Numbered from the stretch's first letter, positions 1-5,715 are shown. The stretch is DNA of 11,951 nt from Armatimonadota bacterium (GCA_016183885.1 JACPDS010000025.1:1-11951), one strand, 5' to 3'. Notes: a model not told the origin generated them from the letters alone. Numbers and translations are program-made.

Positions 1-308
1 AATCCACCTACTGTAGATTCATTCCAAATTCCGGTTAAAGGTGATTTTCCGCAGAAATTAACTTTACAAGCGGTAGGCGTCATTGTTCCGGTAAAAAGGC
101 CGCTTAAAATTATTAAAGGATTTTTAGAATGCAAAGCTGGATAATTTATAAAATTATCAAAATATTCTTTATAAAATAATAAAGCAGCTAATCCGCTGCC
201 TAAAAAATAGTTCCTTAAGTTTTTTTCTTCTAAAGAAATTACTTTATATTTTAAAGAAGAAAGATTAATTTTTAAAATCTTTCCCCAAAAACCATAACCT
301 TCGCTCAT
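1..308 (-). CDS. Aldehyde:ferredoxin oxidoreductase, N-terminal part (runs off left edge)
   Basis: The minus strand reads from an ATG at 306-308 to the window edge without a stop (about 102 residues). It begins MSEGYGFWGKILKINLSS, then has FLGSGLAALLFYKE, NPLIILSGLFTGTMTP and GKSPLTGIWNESTVGG. These match the N-terminal domain of the AOR family (GWWGKILRVNL, FLGGRGLGA, LTGT..P, KSPLTG..ESN.GG), which binds the tungsto- or molybdopterin cofactor. Family members oxidise aldehydes or related substrates with ferredoxin in anaerobes. The [4Fe-4S] cysteines lie further downstream, outside the window, so the subfamily cannot be named. The gene lies 51 bp downstream of rpoZ on the same strand and may share its transcript. 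No good Shine-Dalgarno precedes the ATG; an in-frame TTG lies 18 bases upstream. Family assignment is firm; substrate is unknown. Confidence 0.87.
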   Translation of the reverse strand, partial: MSEGYGFWGKILKINLSSLKYKVISLEEKNLRNYFLGSGLAALLFYKEYFDNFINYPALHSKNPLIILSGLFTGTMTPTACKVNFCGKSPLTGIWNESTVGG

Positions 309-359
309 TAACTTATTAAAATGCAAGCATAATTAAGTTATATAAATATTAATTTAAGT

Positions 360-680
360 TTATTTTCTGCCTTTGAGAGGGATTTTCCTTTTAATTTTAC
401 TTTCTTTGGGTGATTCAGAAAATTTAAATTCTCTTAAAGTTTCAATTCTATCCATAGGACTAATTAATTTAGGTAAAGTTTTAATTTTAAAATTAATTTT
501 TCCATCTTCAATTTCTTTGACTACTTTATAAATAATATTATTGGATATTTTTTCTTCTAAAGAGATACTGGAAATTTTTTGTTTAATTCTTTTAAAAATT
601 AAATTTACCAAAAAAAATTTATTACTTATTTTATCAAGTAAATATTCCCATCCATAATCTTTATAATTATTAATACTCAT
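360..680 (-). CDS. rpoZ: DNA-directed RNA polymerase subunit omega
   Basis: This is a 106-residue protein. Residues about 19-33 (SNKFFLVNLIFKRIK) and 48-61 (NIIYKVVKEIEDGK) correspond to the two conserved helices of the omega/Rpb6 fold (usual forms NRF.LV..A.KRA.Q and .AL.EI..GKI). Omega binds the beta-prime subunit, helps core polymerase assembly and contributes to a ppGpp-binding site in proteobacteria. The C-terminal 40 residues are basic and not recognisable. The start is supported by AGGAGA (684-689, read on the minus strand) just upstream of the ATG, and by a strong promoter 30-60 bp upstream. It is divergent from the rel gene, a fitting neighbour because Rel makes or degrades the alarmone. 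Omega is short and poorly conserved, so the call rests on the two helices. Confidence 0.78.
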   Translation of the reverse strand: MSINNYKDYGWEYLLDKISNKFFLVNLIFKRIKQKISSISLEEKISNNIIYKVVKEIEDGKINFKIKTLPKLISPMDRIETLREFKFSESPKESKIKRKIPLKGRK

Positions 681-683
681 TTT

Positions 684-689
684 TCTCCT
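684..689 (-). promoter_or_regulatory. Shine-Dalgarno of rpoZ
   Basis: Read on the minus strand this is AGGAGA, placed a few bases before the ATG at 678-680. It fixes the rpoZ start. Confidence 0.7.
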
Positions 690-710
690 AAGCTTATATT
701 TTATTATTTT

Positions 711-738
711 ATTTTAACATATCATTAAAAAAAGTCAA
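711..738 (-). promoter_or_regulatory. Sigma-70-type promoter of rpoZ (extended -10)
   Basis: On the minus strand, TTGACT (738-733), a 16-base spacer and TAAAAT (716-711) are preceded by TGT, giving an extended -10 (TGnTAAAAT). The predicted transcription start is near 704, leaving a leader of about 24 bases that contains the rpoZ Shine-Dalgarno. Seen in sequence only. Confidence 0.7.
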
Positions 739-741
739 ATT

Positions 742-771
742 TTGCAAGAAATAGATAATCTATGTTATAAT
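742..771 (+). promoter_or_regulatory. Sigma-70-type promoter of the rel operon, predicting a leaderless mRNA
   Basis: TTGCAA (742-747), an 18-base spacer and a perfect TATAAT (766-771) are preceded by TG at 763-764, an extended -10. Only seven bases separate the -10 from the ATG at 779, so transcription should start at or within a base or two of the start codon. No Shine-Dalgarno is present. The -35 sits three bases from the -35 of the divergent rpoZ promoter. Confidence 0.7.
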
Positions 772-778
772 AAAAATT

Positions 779-1837
779 ATGGGGATTTCTGAACTTATTG
801 ATAAGATAAGTCAGTATGATAAAGAAGCTGATTTAGATTTTCTAAAGAAAGTCTATGAATTTTCATTATCCGCTCACCAAGGACAGGTAAGAATTTCAGG
901 AGAGCCTTTTATTCTTCATCCTTTAGAAGTAGCTAATATATTAGCCGAGCTTCATTTAGACGTTGTTACAATTGCCGCGGCTATATTGCATGATACCGTT
1001 GAAGACACTAAGGCAAGCATCTTGGAGATTAAAGAGAAATTTGGCGAAGAGGCGGCTCTTTTAGTAGATGGAGTAACTAAACTTACTGTTATCAGCCAGT
1101 CAAAAGAAAATATTGAAGATTTTGATTTAACTATCGAAGAAGATCAAGCGGTAAATTTACGCAAAATTTTCTTGGCTATGGCTAAGGATATCAGGGTAAT
1201 TTTAATTAAATTAGCCGATCGTTTGCATAATTTAAGAACTTTATCTTCTTTGCCGATAAATAAACAAAAATTTATTGCCCGAGAAACTATGGAAATATTT
1301 GCTCCAATTGCTTCCAGATTAGGATTATGGCATATAAAATGGCAGCTTGAAGATTTAGCTTTCAGTTACCTTGATTCGTCTATATATAAAGATTTAGCTG
1401 ATAAATTAGTTAAAAGGAGAATAGAGAGAGAATCAGTAGTGCAAGAAACAATAAAAATTATTCAGGAAAAACTTAAAGAATTAAAAGTTGAAGCTCGTAT
1501 CGAAGGGCGTCCTAAACATATCTATAGTATTTATCAAAAAATGAATACCAAGGGGAAAGATTTTAGCGAAATTTATGATTTATTTGCCATTAGAATAATC
1601 ACTAATACTGTAGAAGATAGTTATGCCGCTTTAGGAATAATTCATAGTCTTTGGATGCCTCTTAAGGACCGCATTAAAGATTATATTGCCATGCCCAAAG
1701 CTAATAATTATCGTTCTTTACATACTACGGTTTATGGACCCGGAAACGAGCCGCTGGAAAGATTATATCAGGAATCTAAAATTAGATCTTTTAAATTCTC
1801 AAGTTTTCGTTTTTACGCCTCATTCCGATGTAATTGA
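779..1837 (+). pseudogene. rel: Rel/SpoT-type (p)ppGpp synthetase/hydrolase, N-terminal part, frame-broken
   Basis: Residues 1-327 match long Rel proteins. The HD hydrolase domain has H47, H71-D72 (AILHDTVEDT) and D147 (KLADRLHNL). The synthetase domain starts near 242 (EGRPKHIYSIYQKM, YDLFAIRII) and has the R-x-K-D motif (R298-D301) typical of bifunctional enzymes, then MPKANNYRSLHTTVYGPGNEPLE. After E327, the expected QIRT strand, the EMH..AE.G.AAHW segment and the linker are absent. The reading switches to an out-of-frame tail of 25 residues, and the TGS domain resumes in another frame. About 50-55 codons seem lost, with deletion length 3n+2. If translated, this product could keep hydrolase activity but should lack a complete synthetase site. 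The start fits the family length and the leaderless promoter. It heads an operon with the dtd remnant and MBL gene, a known gene order. Confidence 0.85.
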
Positions 1838-2804
1838 TTTGCCGGTTGGTTCTACTCCGATTGATTTTGCTTATCGAATTCATACTGATGTAGGTCATCG
1901 TTGTGTCGGCGCTAAAGTTAACGCTAAAATTGTTCCTTTAGAGCATCAGCTGCAGAATGCCGATATTGTGGAAATTATTACTTCTAAACATAGTAATCCT
2001 CGTTTAGATTGGCTTAAAATTTGTAAATCTACTCATGCTAAAAATAAAATCCGCCAATGGTTTAAAAAAGAACGCAGAGAAGAAAATATACATTTAGGCA
2101 AAGAAATTTTAGAAAGAGAATTTAAAAAAAATCATTTAGAAGAATATCTTAAGGATAATCAATTATTTCAAAAAATTGCCGATAAACTAACTTTTCATAC
2201 TTCAGAAGATTTATATGCTTCAATAGGTTATGGAGAAACTACATTAACCCAAATTTTTAATAAAATTAAAGAGGAACTGCCTAAGGGCGAAGAAGATGGA
2301 TTATTTTTAATTAAAAAAAGTAAAAAAAGCAAAGGGCGTTATGTTCAAGCTATTAAAGTTAAAGGAATTGATAATGTTTTAGTAAGATTTTCAAAGTGTT
2401 GTCAGCCGGTTTTAGGAGATGAAATTAAAGGTTATATTACTTTAGGCAAGGGAGTTTCTATTCATCGAGCTGATTGTCCTAATTTTCAGGCTCTTTCACA
2501 GCATAGTAAAGAACGATTAATTGAAGTTTCTTGGGAAAAAGATTTTCAAGGCGTTTTTTATGGAGTTGAAGTTGAAGTAGAAGCCTCCGACCGACCGGGA
2601 TTATTAAGTGAAATTATGGGCGTTATAAGTGAACTGCGTATAAATGCTAGTTATTGCAGGGCTTTTATTCAAAAAGAAAAAGCCGTTGTCAAACTTAGTT
2701 TAGATATTAATAATAGAAATCAATTAGATACAGCTTTTCAAAGAATTGGCAAACTTAAGAATGTAATTCAAGTAAAAAGGTTAATTAATGCCACAAATAA
2801 TTAA
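1734..2804 (+). pseudogene. rel: Rel C-terminal regulatory part (TGS, helical, CC, ACT), out of frame with the N-terminal part
   Basis: This frame carries the rest of Rel. Homology starts near 1758 (WKDYIRNLKLDLLN), followed by the TGS domain (VFVFTPHSDVIDLPVG, DFAYRIHTDVGHRCVGAKVN, DIVEIITSK). Next come the helical domain (HAKNKIRQWFKKERREE), the conserved-cysteine region (SKCCQPVLGDEIKGYITLGK, IHRADCPN) and a C-terminal ACT domain (VEASDRPGLLSEIMGVISEL). These regions bind the ribosome and A-site tRNA and control the catalytic half. An ATG lies at 1734 in this frame, but its first ~8 codons are only the N-terminal part read out of frame, and no Shine-Dalgarno is visible. Independent translation is therefore doubtful. 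The C-terminus is intact and overlaps the dtd remnant by 17 bases. Confidence 0.85.
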
Positions 2805-2889
2805 AGAAGGAAAATTTCAAGCTCAAGTGCAAGTTTATCTTTGTAATGACGGACCGGTAACTTTAATTTTAGATTCCAGAGGCATATAA
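2788..2889 (+). pseudogene. dtd: Remnant of D-aminoacyl-tRNA deacylase (last ~30 codons)
   Basis: A 33-codon frame ends in EGKFQAQVQVYLCNDGPVTL and ILDSRGI. This is the C-terminal end of D-aminoacyl-tRNA deacylase, including the N-x-G-P-x-T active-site motif (residues 20-25) with its Gly-cisPro pair. The rest of the ~148-residue enzyme, including the SQFTL motif, is missing, and a TAA at 2782-2784 closes the frame upstream. In Clostridia and relatives dtd commonly sits between rel and an MBL hydrolase, exactly this position, so this is a deletion remnant in place rather than a chance ORF. It overlaps rel by 17 bases, and its stop overlaps the next start (TAATG). It cannot form an enzyme alone. 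The identification rests on about 28 residues plus synteny. Confidence 0.82.
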
Positions 2890-3461
2890 TGATTTTAGAA
2901 CATTTAGTATTGGGATTTTTAGAAACTAATTGCTATATTTTAGGAGATAGTAATAATAATGAAGTAATTATTATTGATCCGGGAGACGAGCCGGAGAAAA
3001 TTTTAAAATTGATTAATTTTAAAAAATTTAAAGTTTCTAAAATTATTGCTACACATGGACATCCTGATCATATAGGAGGATATGCGCAAATTTATAAAAC
3101 TTTCCCGATTCCATTATTAATTAATCAAGAAGATGCCTTGCCTTTTCAAGTTAAAGAAACTAAAAATATTTCTCAAGGAGATATCATTAATATTGGGAAT
3201 CTGCATTTAGAAGTGATTCATACTCCCGGACATAGTCCGGGTTCTATTTGTTTAAGAGGAAAAGATTATCTTATTACCGGCGATACTTTATTCGCCGGCG
3301 GAATAGGAAGAACAGATTTGCCCGGCGGTTCTATGGAGAAATTGTTTTCTTCCATTCAAAAAAAACTTTTTTCTCTTCCCGAAGATCTAAAAGTTTATCC
3401 CGGTCATGGAGATTTTTCCACTCTTAAAGATGAAAAACTTTACAACCCTTTCTTCAGATAA
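2889..3461 (+). CDS. MBL-fold (glyoxalase II-like) metal-dependent hydrolase
   Basis: This 190-residue metallo-beta-lactamase-fold protein has H56-x-H58-x-D60-H61 (THGHPDHIGG), H115 (HTPGHSPGS), D132 (ITGDTLFAGGIGRTDLPGG) and H173 (VYPGHGD). The full set of ligands for a two-metal centre is therefore present. The closest group is the short bacterial YcbL/GloB-like hydrolase family, whose exact substrate is often unknown; thioester hydrolysis such as S-lactoylglutathione is possible but unproven. Its start overlaps the dtd stop (TAATG), and it lies in the rel-dtd-MBL order. Between the strand ending INQEDALPF and QVKETKNISQGD it is roughly a dozen residues shorter than many relatives, which usually carry a loop with a NLS..G motif there. 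That may be natural variation or another in-frame loss. Confidence 0.88.
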   Translation: MILEHLVLGFLETNCYILGDSNNNEVIIIDPGDEPEKILKLINFKKFKVSKIIATHGHPDHIGGYAQIYKTFPIPLLINQEDALPFQVKETKNISQGDIINIGNLHLEVIHTPGHSPGSICLRGKDYLITGDTLFAGGIGRTDLPGGSMEKLFSSIQKKLFSLPEDLKVYPGHGDFSTLKDEKLYNPFFR

Positions 3462-3948
3462 TGTTTCTTTTAAAATTTGGATAAAAGCCGCATTGTCTAT
3501 AGCTTTGGCTTTTATTTTAAGTTATTTTAAATTATACCGTCTCCCTTATGGAGGAGAAGTTTCTTTAGAGATGCTTCCTTTAATTATCCTGGCTAGACAG
3601 GAAGGATTTGCGGTAGCTTTTTGGGCGGGTTTTGCCTTTGGTTTAATTCATAGTATTCAGGATTTTTATTTTTTGCATCCTTTTCAATTTTTATTAGATT
3701 ATCCTGTAGCTTATGCCAGTTTATCTTTAGCTAGTTTTTTTAACATTTATACAGGAATTTTTTTAGCTTTTTTAGGCCGATTTTTATGTCATTTTTCTTC
3801 AGGAATTTTCTTTTTTGCCCAGTTTTCTAAAGCTCCCAATCCTTGGATTTATGTAATTGTTTATAATGTATCTTATTTGGTTCCTGAAATTGTTTTAGTT
3901 TATATATTAGCTCCTTGGTTAATTAAAAAAATAGGAGGCGCGAGTTGA
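3430..3948 (+). CDS. thiT: Thiamine-specific ECF transporter S-component, ThiT family
   Basis: This hydrophobic 172-residue protein has about six membrane segments. ThiT landmarks in order are GGEVSLEMLPLIILA (41-55), FGLIHSIQDFYFLHPFQFLL (70-89) followed by DYP (90-92), LGRFLCHFSSGIFFFAQF (115-132) and PWIYVIVYNVSYLVPE (138-153). The D90-Y91 pair, H121 and N146 fall where ThiT has its thiamine-contacting acidic-Tyr, His and Asn residues. S-components work with a shared energising module (EcfT and two EcfA ATPases), which is not in this window. The ATG at 3430 is preferred over the upstream one at 3406, which would add eight residues read from inside the MBL gene; either way the gene overlaps the MBL end. 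It precedes thiN, which strongly supports the thiamine assignment. No TPP riboswitch is seen. Confidence 0.86.
   Translation: MKNFTTLSSDNVSFKIWIKAALSIALAFILSYFKLYRLPYGGEVSLEMLPLIILARQEGFAVAFWAGFAFGLIHSIQDFYFLHPFQFLLDYPVAYASLSLASFFNIYTGIFLAFLGRFLCHFSSGIFFFAQFSKAPNPWIYVIVYNVSYLVPEIVLVYILAPWLIKKIGGAS
3933..3938 (+). promoter_or_regulatory. Shine-Dalgarno deciding a TTG start for thiN
   Basis: A perfect AGGAGG lies six bases before TTG at 3945, inside the 3' end of thiT. The TTG overlaps the thiT stop (TTGA), so the two genes are likely translationally coupled. Confidence 0.8.
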
Positions 3949-4577
3949 AAGGCAGAAAAAGAGTAATTATTATTGCAGGCGGATTGCAGGAAAAGAAGTT
4001 TTTTCAAAGTTTTATAAAAAAAAATGATTTGCTAATTTGCGCTGATGGAGGATGGAATTTAGCTAAAGTCTTAAAAATTAAGCCTTATTTAATAATTGGA
4101 GATTTAGATTCTATTAAAAAAGCTATTCCCAAAGATATTATAGTTAAAAAATATTCTCCTTATAAAGATAAATCAGATTTAGAATTAGCAATCGATGAAG
4201 CTTTTAAGATGACGCCAAAAGAGATTATTATTTTAGGAGCTTTGGGTAAAAGATTGGATCATCTTTTGGGAAATATTTTTTTATTAATTAAAGCTGAAAA
4301 AAAGGGTTTTAAGGCTAAAATTTTAAGTAAATCTTGCGAAATTTTTTTAGTAAAAAATAAAGAAGTAATTAAAGGCAAGAAAGACGAAATTATTTCACTT
4401 TTTTCTTTAGCGCCTAAAACAAAAGATATTTTTTTAGAAGGCTTTAAATATCCTTTTAAAGGTGAAAACTTATCTTTAGGAAGTTCTCGAGGATTAAGCA
4501 ATATTTTGATTTCAAGTTGCGCTAAAATTAAATTTAAAAAAGGTTTATTGCTCGCAGTTAGAAATACAAAAAAATAA
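3945..4577 (+). CDS. thiN: Thiamine pyrophosphokinase
   Basis: The 210-residue product is full length for the family. The N-terminal catalytic domain has CADGG (32-36), IGDLDS (51-56), KDKSDLE (74-80; usually KD.TD) and GALGKRLDH (98-106). The C-terminal thiamine-binding beta domain has the SRGLSN motif (181-186). The enzyme transfers pyrophosphate from ATP to thiamine to give thiamine diphosphate in the cytoplasm. It starts at TTG behind AGGAGG and overlaps thiT by four bases. Together the two genes form an import-and-activate unit for exogenous thiamine, placed unusually at the end of a rel-led operon. It converges on rpmB after a 25-base gap with no clear terminator. A minus-strand ORF inside it (4259-4501) is a shadow. 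Confidence 0.9.
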   Translation: MKGRKRVIIIAGGLQEKKFFQSFIKKNDLLICADGGWNLAKVLKIKPYLIIGDLDSIKKAIPKDIIVKKYSPYKDKSDLELAIDEAFKMTPKEIIILGALGKRLDHLLGNIFLLIKAEKKGFKAKILSKSCEIFLVKNKEVIKGKKDEIISLFSLAPKTKDIFLEGFKYPFKGENLSLGSSRGLSNILISSCAKIKFKKGLLLAVRNTKK

Positions 4578-4602
4578 TTTTATAAAAATTCAATATTTAA
4601 AT

Positions 4603-4797
4603 TTAATTTGCAGACTGAATGTTTTTGTAAGTTCTAAGACAACGAGTGCAGATTTTTAAGGTTTTGGTTATTCCTTTTAAAGTTAAGGCAGCTTTTTGTA
4701 AATTAGGAAGCCATCTTTTCTTAGTTTTACGGTTGGAATGACTTACCTGATTGCCAATTAAAGGTCCTTTTCCGCAAAGTTCGCAAACTTTTGACAT
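4603..4797 (-). CDS. rpmB: 50S ribosomal protein L28
   Basis: This is a 64-residue protein: MSKVCELCGKGPLIGNQVSH, then SNRKTKKRWLPNLQKA, ending KICTRCLRTYKN. Length and motifs match bacterial L28. Four cysteines (C5, C8, C50, C53) make this the zinc-binding form. It is a component of the large ribosomal subunit near the peptidyl-tRNA exit region. It is transcribed alone, from a recognisable promoter at 4831-4859, and is convergent with thiN. A purine-rich AGGCGGTG lies about a dozen bases before the ATG, a somewhat distant Shine-Dalgarno. Confidence 0.95.
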   Translation of the reverse strand: MSKVCELCGKGPLIGNQVSHSNRKTKKRWLPNLQKAALTLKGITKTLKICTRCLRTYKNIQSAN

Positions 4798-4830
4798 AAT
4801 TTATTGCACCGCCTTTTTTTAATTTTACTA

Positions 4831-4859
4831 ATTTTAGCATAGATAATTTTTAAATGCAA
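4831..4859 (-). promoter_or_regulatory. Promoter of rpmB (extended -10)
   Basis: On the minus strand TTGCAT (4859-4854), a 17-base spacer and TAAAAT (4836-4831) are preceded by TGC, again an extended -10. The expected leader is roughly 25-30 bases. It is the third promoter here with the TGnTAWAAT form. Confidence 0.72.
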
Positions 4860-4867
4860 CATTACCA

Positions 4868-4932
4868 TTTTGAGATTGTTTAATGTAGGGGTCGGATTCA
4901 TCCGACCCGATATTGGGTTTTGAGATTGTTTA
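4868..4932. repeat. GC-rich 9-bp palindrome flanked by exact 15-bp direct repeats
   Basis: GGGTCGGAT (4889-4897) and ATCCGACCC (4900-4908) form a perfect inverted pair separated by two bases. The palindrome lies in a 35-base segment (4883-4917) bounded by two identical copies of TTTTGAGATTGTTTA (4868-4882 and 4918-4932). This could be a small inserted palindromic element with a target duplication, or a 50-base tandem duplication of which only the repeat ends survive. Nothing here encodes protein. Confidence 0.7.
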
Positions 4933-4993
4933 GAATTTAGATATTAGAGTTTAGATTTTTTTAACTTGTATGTCCAGATGCAACATCGGAGCG

Positions 4994-5030
4994 CCCCTCT
5001 CCCACAAGGGGAGAGGGTAAGGATGAGGGG
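4994..5030. repeat. CCCTCTCCC-type palindromic intergenic repeat
   Basis: CCCTCTCCC (4995-5003) pairs with GGGAGAGGG (5009-5017) around a five-base loop. A trailing GAGGGG (5025-5030) can pair alternatively with CCCCTC (4994-4999). The composition is far more GC-rich than the surroundings. From memory, repeats of this shape (CCCTCTCCC..GGGAGAGGG..GAGGGG) occur dispersed in many unrelated bacterial genomes. No adjacent transposase is seen. Confidence 0.68.
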
Positions 5031-5080
5031 GTTGGTTCTGCGACTTTCAATAAATTAAGCCTCTACCCTTTTTGGACCTC

Positions 5081-5097
5081 CCCCGCTTTTAGCGGGG
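5081..5097. repeat. Short GC-rich hairpin downstream of the arsC-like gene
   Basis: CCCCGCT (5081-5087) and AGCGGGG (5091-5097) form a 7-bp stem with a TTT loop, 14 bases past the arsC-like stop on the minus strand. There is no T-run after it in either direction, so a classical intrinsic terminator is not supported. It more likely belongs to the cluster of palindromic repeats beginning at 4868. Confidence 0.55.
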
Positions 5098-5111
5098 TAA
5101 ATCCGTTTCAC

Positions 5112-5546
5112 TTATTTTCTTTTTTCTTCAAGTTCAGCTAATAATCCGAAAAGATTATTTTTTATTTTCTCTCTAGTTTTTCTAAAAGAATTTAAAATTT
5201 TTATTTCATTGCCTTTCGCTAAAACCGGATCTTCTATATTCCAGTGCAATTTTTTAGCTTTTCCGGGAAAAATTGGACAGCTTTGTTTGGCGCTATCGCA
5301 AAGTGTAATAATATAATCAAATTTTTGATTGATAAATTTAGATAAAGATTTTGATTTACAATTTGAAATATCGATTCCTATTTCCTGCATAACTTTTACA
5401 GCATAAGGATTTAAGATTGTTGGGTTAGCGCCGGCGCTTTTTGCTTTTATTTTTCCTTTTCCGTAAAAGTTTGCTAATCCTTCAGCCATTTGGCTTCTGC
5501 AAGAATTATTAGCGCAGAGAAATAAAATTTTTTTTATTTTTAGCAT
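5112..5546 (-). CDS. Arsenate reductase ArsC (thioredoxin-type) / low-molecular-weight protein tyrosine phosphatase family
   Basis: The 144-residue protein is intact for the family. The P-loop C11-x5-R17 (LCANNSCRSQMAEG) is followed by the paired cysteines C83 and C90 (ITLCDSAKQSCPIFPG) and the acid loop HWNIEDP with D106. The C-terminus has FRKTREKI. The P-loop Asn-Ser and the C11/C83/C90 triad are the pattern of thioredoxin-coupled arsenate reductases, which relay oxidation through these cysteines to reduce arsenate to arsenite. Plain tyrosine phosphatases lack the latter two. No arsR, arsB or acr3 is nearby, so a role in resistance is inferred only. It lies eight bases behind a tRNA gene on the same strand with no Shine-Dalgarno, so the mRNA may become nearly leaderless after tRNA 3' processing. 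Confidence 0.85.
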   Translation of the reverse strand: MLKIKKILFLCANNSCRSQMAEGLANFYGKGKIKAKSAGANPTILNPYAVKVMQEIGIDISNCKSKSLSKFINQKFDYIITLCDSAKQSCPIFPGKAKKLHWNIEDPVLAKGNEIKILNSFRKTREKIKNNLFGLLAELEEKRK

Positions 5547-5554
5547 AAATTAAT

Positions 5555-5629
5555 TGGCGGGGCAGCCAGGATTTGAACCCAGGACATTCGGTTTTGGAGA
5601 CCGACGTTCTACCACTGAACTACGCGCCT
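5555..5629 (-). tRNA. tRNA-Trp (CCA anticodon), poor acceptor stem, possible pseudogene or chimera
   Basis: Read on the minus strand, the D-arm (TA GTTC AGTGGTA GAAC), anticodon arm (TCGGT CTCCAAA ACCGA), TTCAAAT loop, discriminator G73 and encoded CCA (5555-5557) are all present. Anticodon CCA and G73 indicate Trp. The acceptor arms AGGCGCG and CTGCCCC pair at only three of seven positions (2-71, 3-70, 7-66), and the T-stem CTGGG/CCTGG relies on two G-U pairs. The two ends look as if they derive from different molecules. It is followed immediately by the arsC-like gene and preceded by a second truncated tRNA-Trp-like half. Identity is confident; function is not. Confidence 0.8.
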
Positions 5630-5639
5630 ATGTGCGGGG

Positions 5640-5675
5640 TTGGAGACCAGAGGTTTACCATTAACCTACGCTCGC
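5640..5675 (-). pseudogene. 5' half of a second tRNA-Trp-like gene, broken at the anticodon loop
   Basis: On the minus strand the sequence reads as acceptor GCGAGCG, TA, D-arm GGTT AATGGTA AACC, T, then CTGGT CTCCAA. This is a normal tRNA 5' half with the same CCA anticodon as the next gene. Right after the anticodon it continues CCCCGCACA instead of the expected ACCAG stem, and no variable or T-arm follows before the next tRNA starts at 5629. The CCCCGC-CA resembles the 3' end of the neighbouring tRNA, which suggests a deletion between two tandem tRNA genes. Confidence 0.55.
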
Positions 5676-5686
5676 AAGTTTTGCCC

Positions 5687-5715
5687 TTTACATAAAAAGA
5701 TAAATTGTTTATAAT
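5687..5715 (+). promoter_or_regulatory. Strong sigma-70-type promoter upstream of the secG region
   Basis: TTTACA (5687-5692), a 17-base spacer and perfect TATAAT (5710-5715). The start should fall near 5722, just before a consensus Shine-Dalgarno at 5728-5734. It points toward secG, about 250 bases away across the CACAGAG repeat. Confidence 0.7.

Noticed and set aside
1686..1760. Upstream beginning of the second rel ORF as real coding sequence
   Set aside because: These codons are the N-terminal Rel part read out of frame; homology in this frame starts only near 1758.
1750..1780. Programmed ribosomal frameshift in rel
   Set aside because: No convincing slippery heptamer, and frameshifting would not restore the ~50 missing residues.
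2805..3945. TPP riboswitch for the thiamine genes
   Set aside because: thiT and thiN have overlapping upstream genes, leaving no room for an aptamer, and no THI-box pattern was seen.
4259..4501. 80-codon minus-strand ORF
   Set aside because: Lies wholly inside thiN, antisense, with no recognisable motifs.
4868..5097. CRISPR array
   Set aside because: The repeats are of different sequence, not regularly spaced, and no cas gene is nearby.
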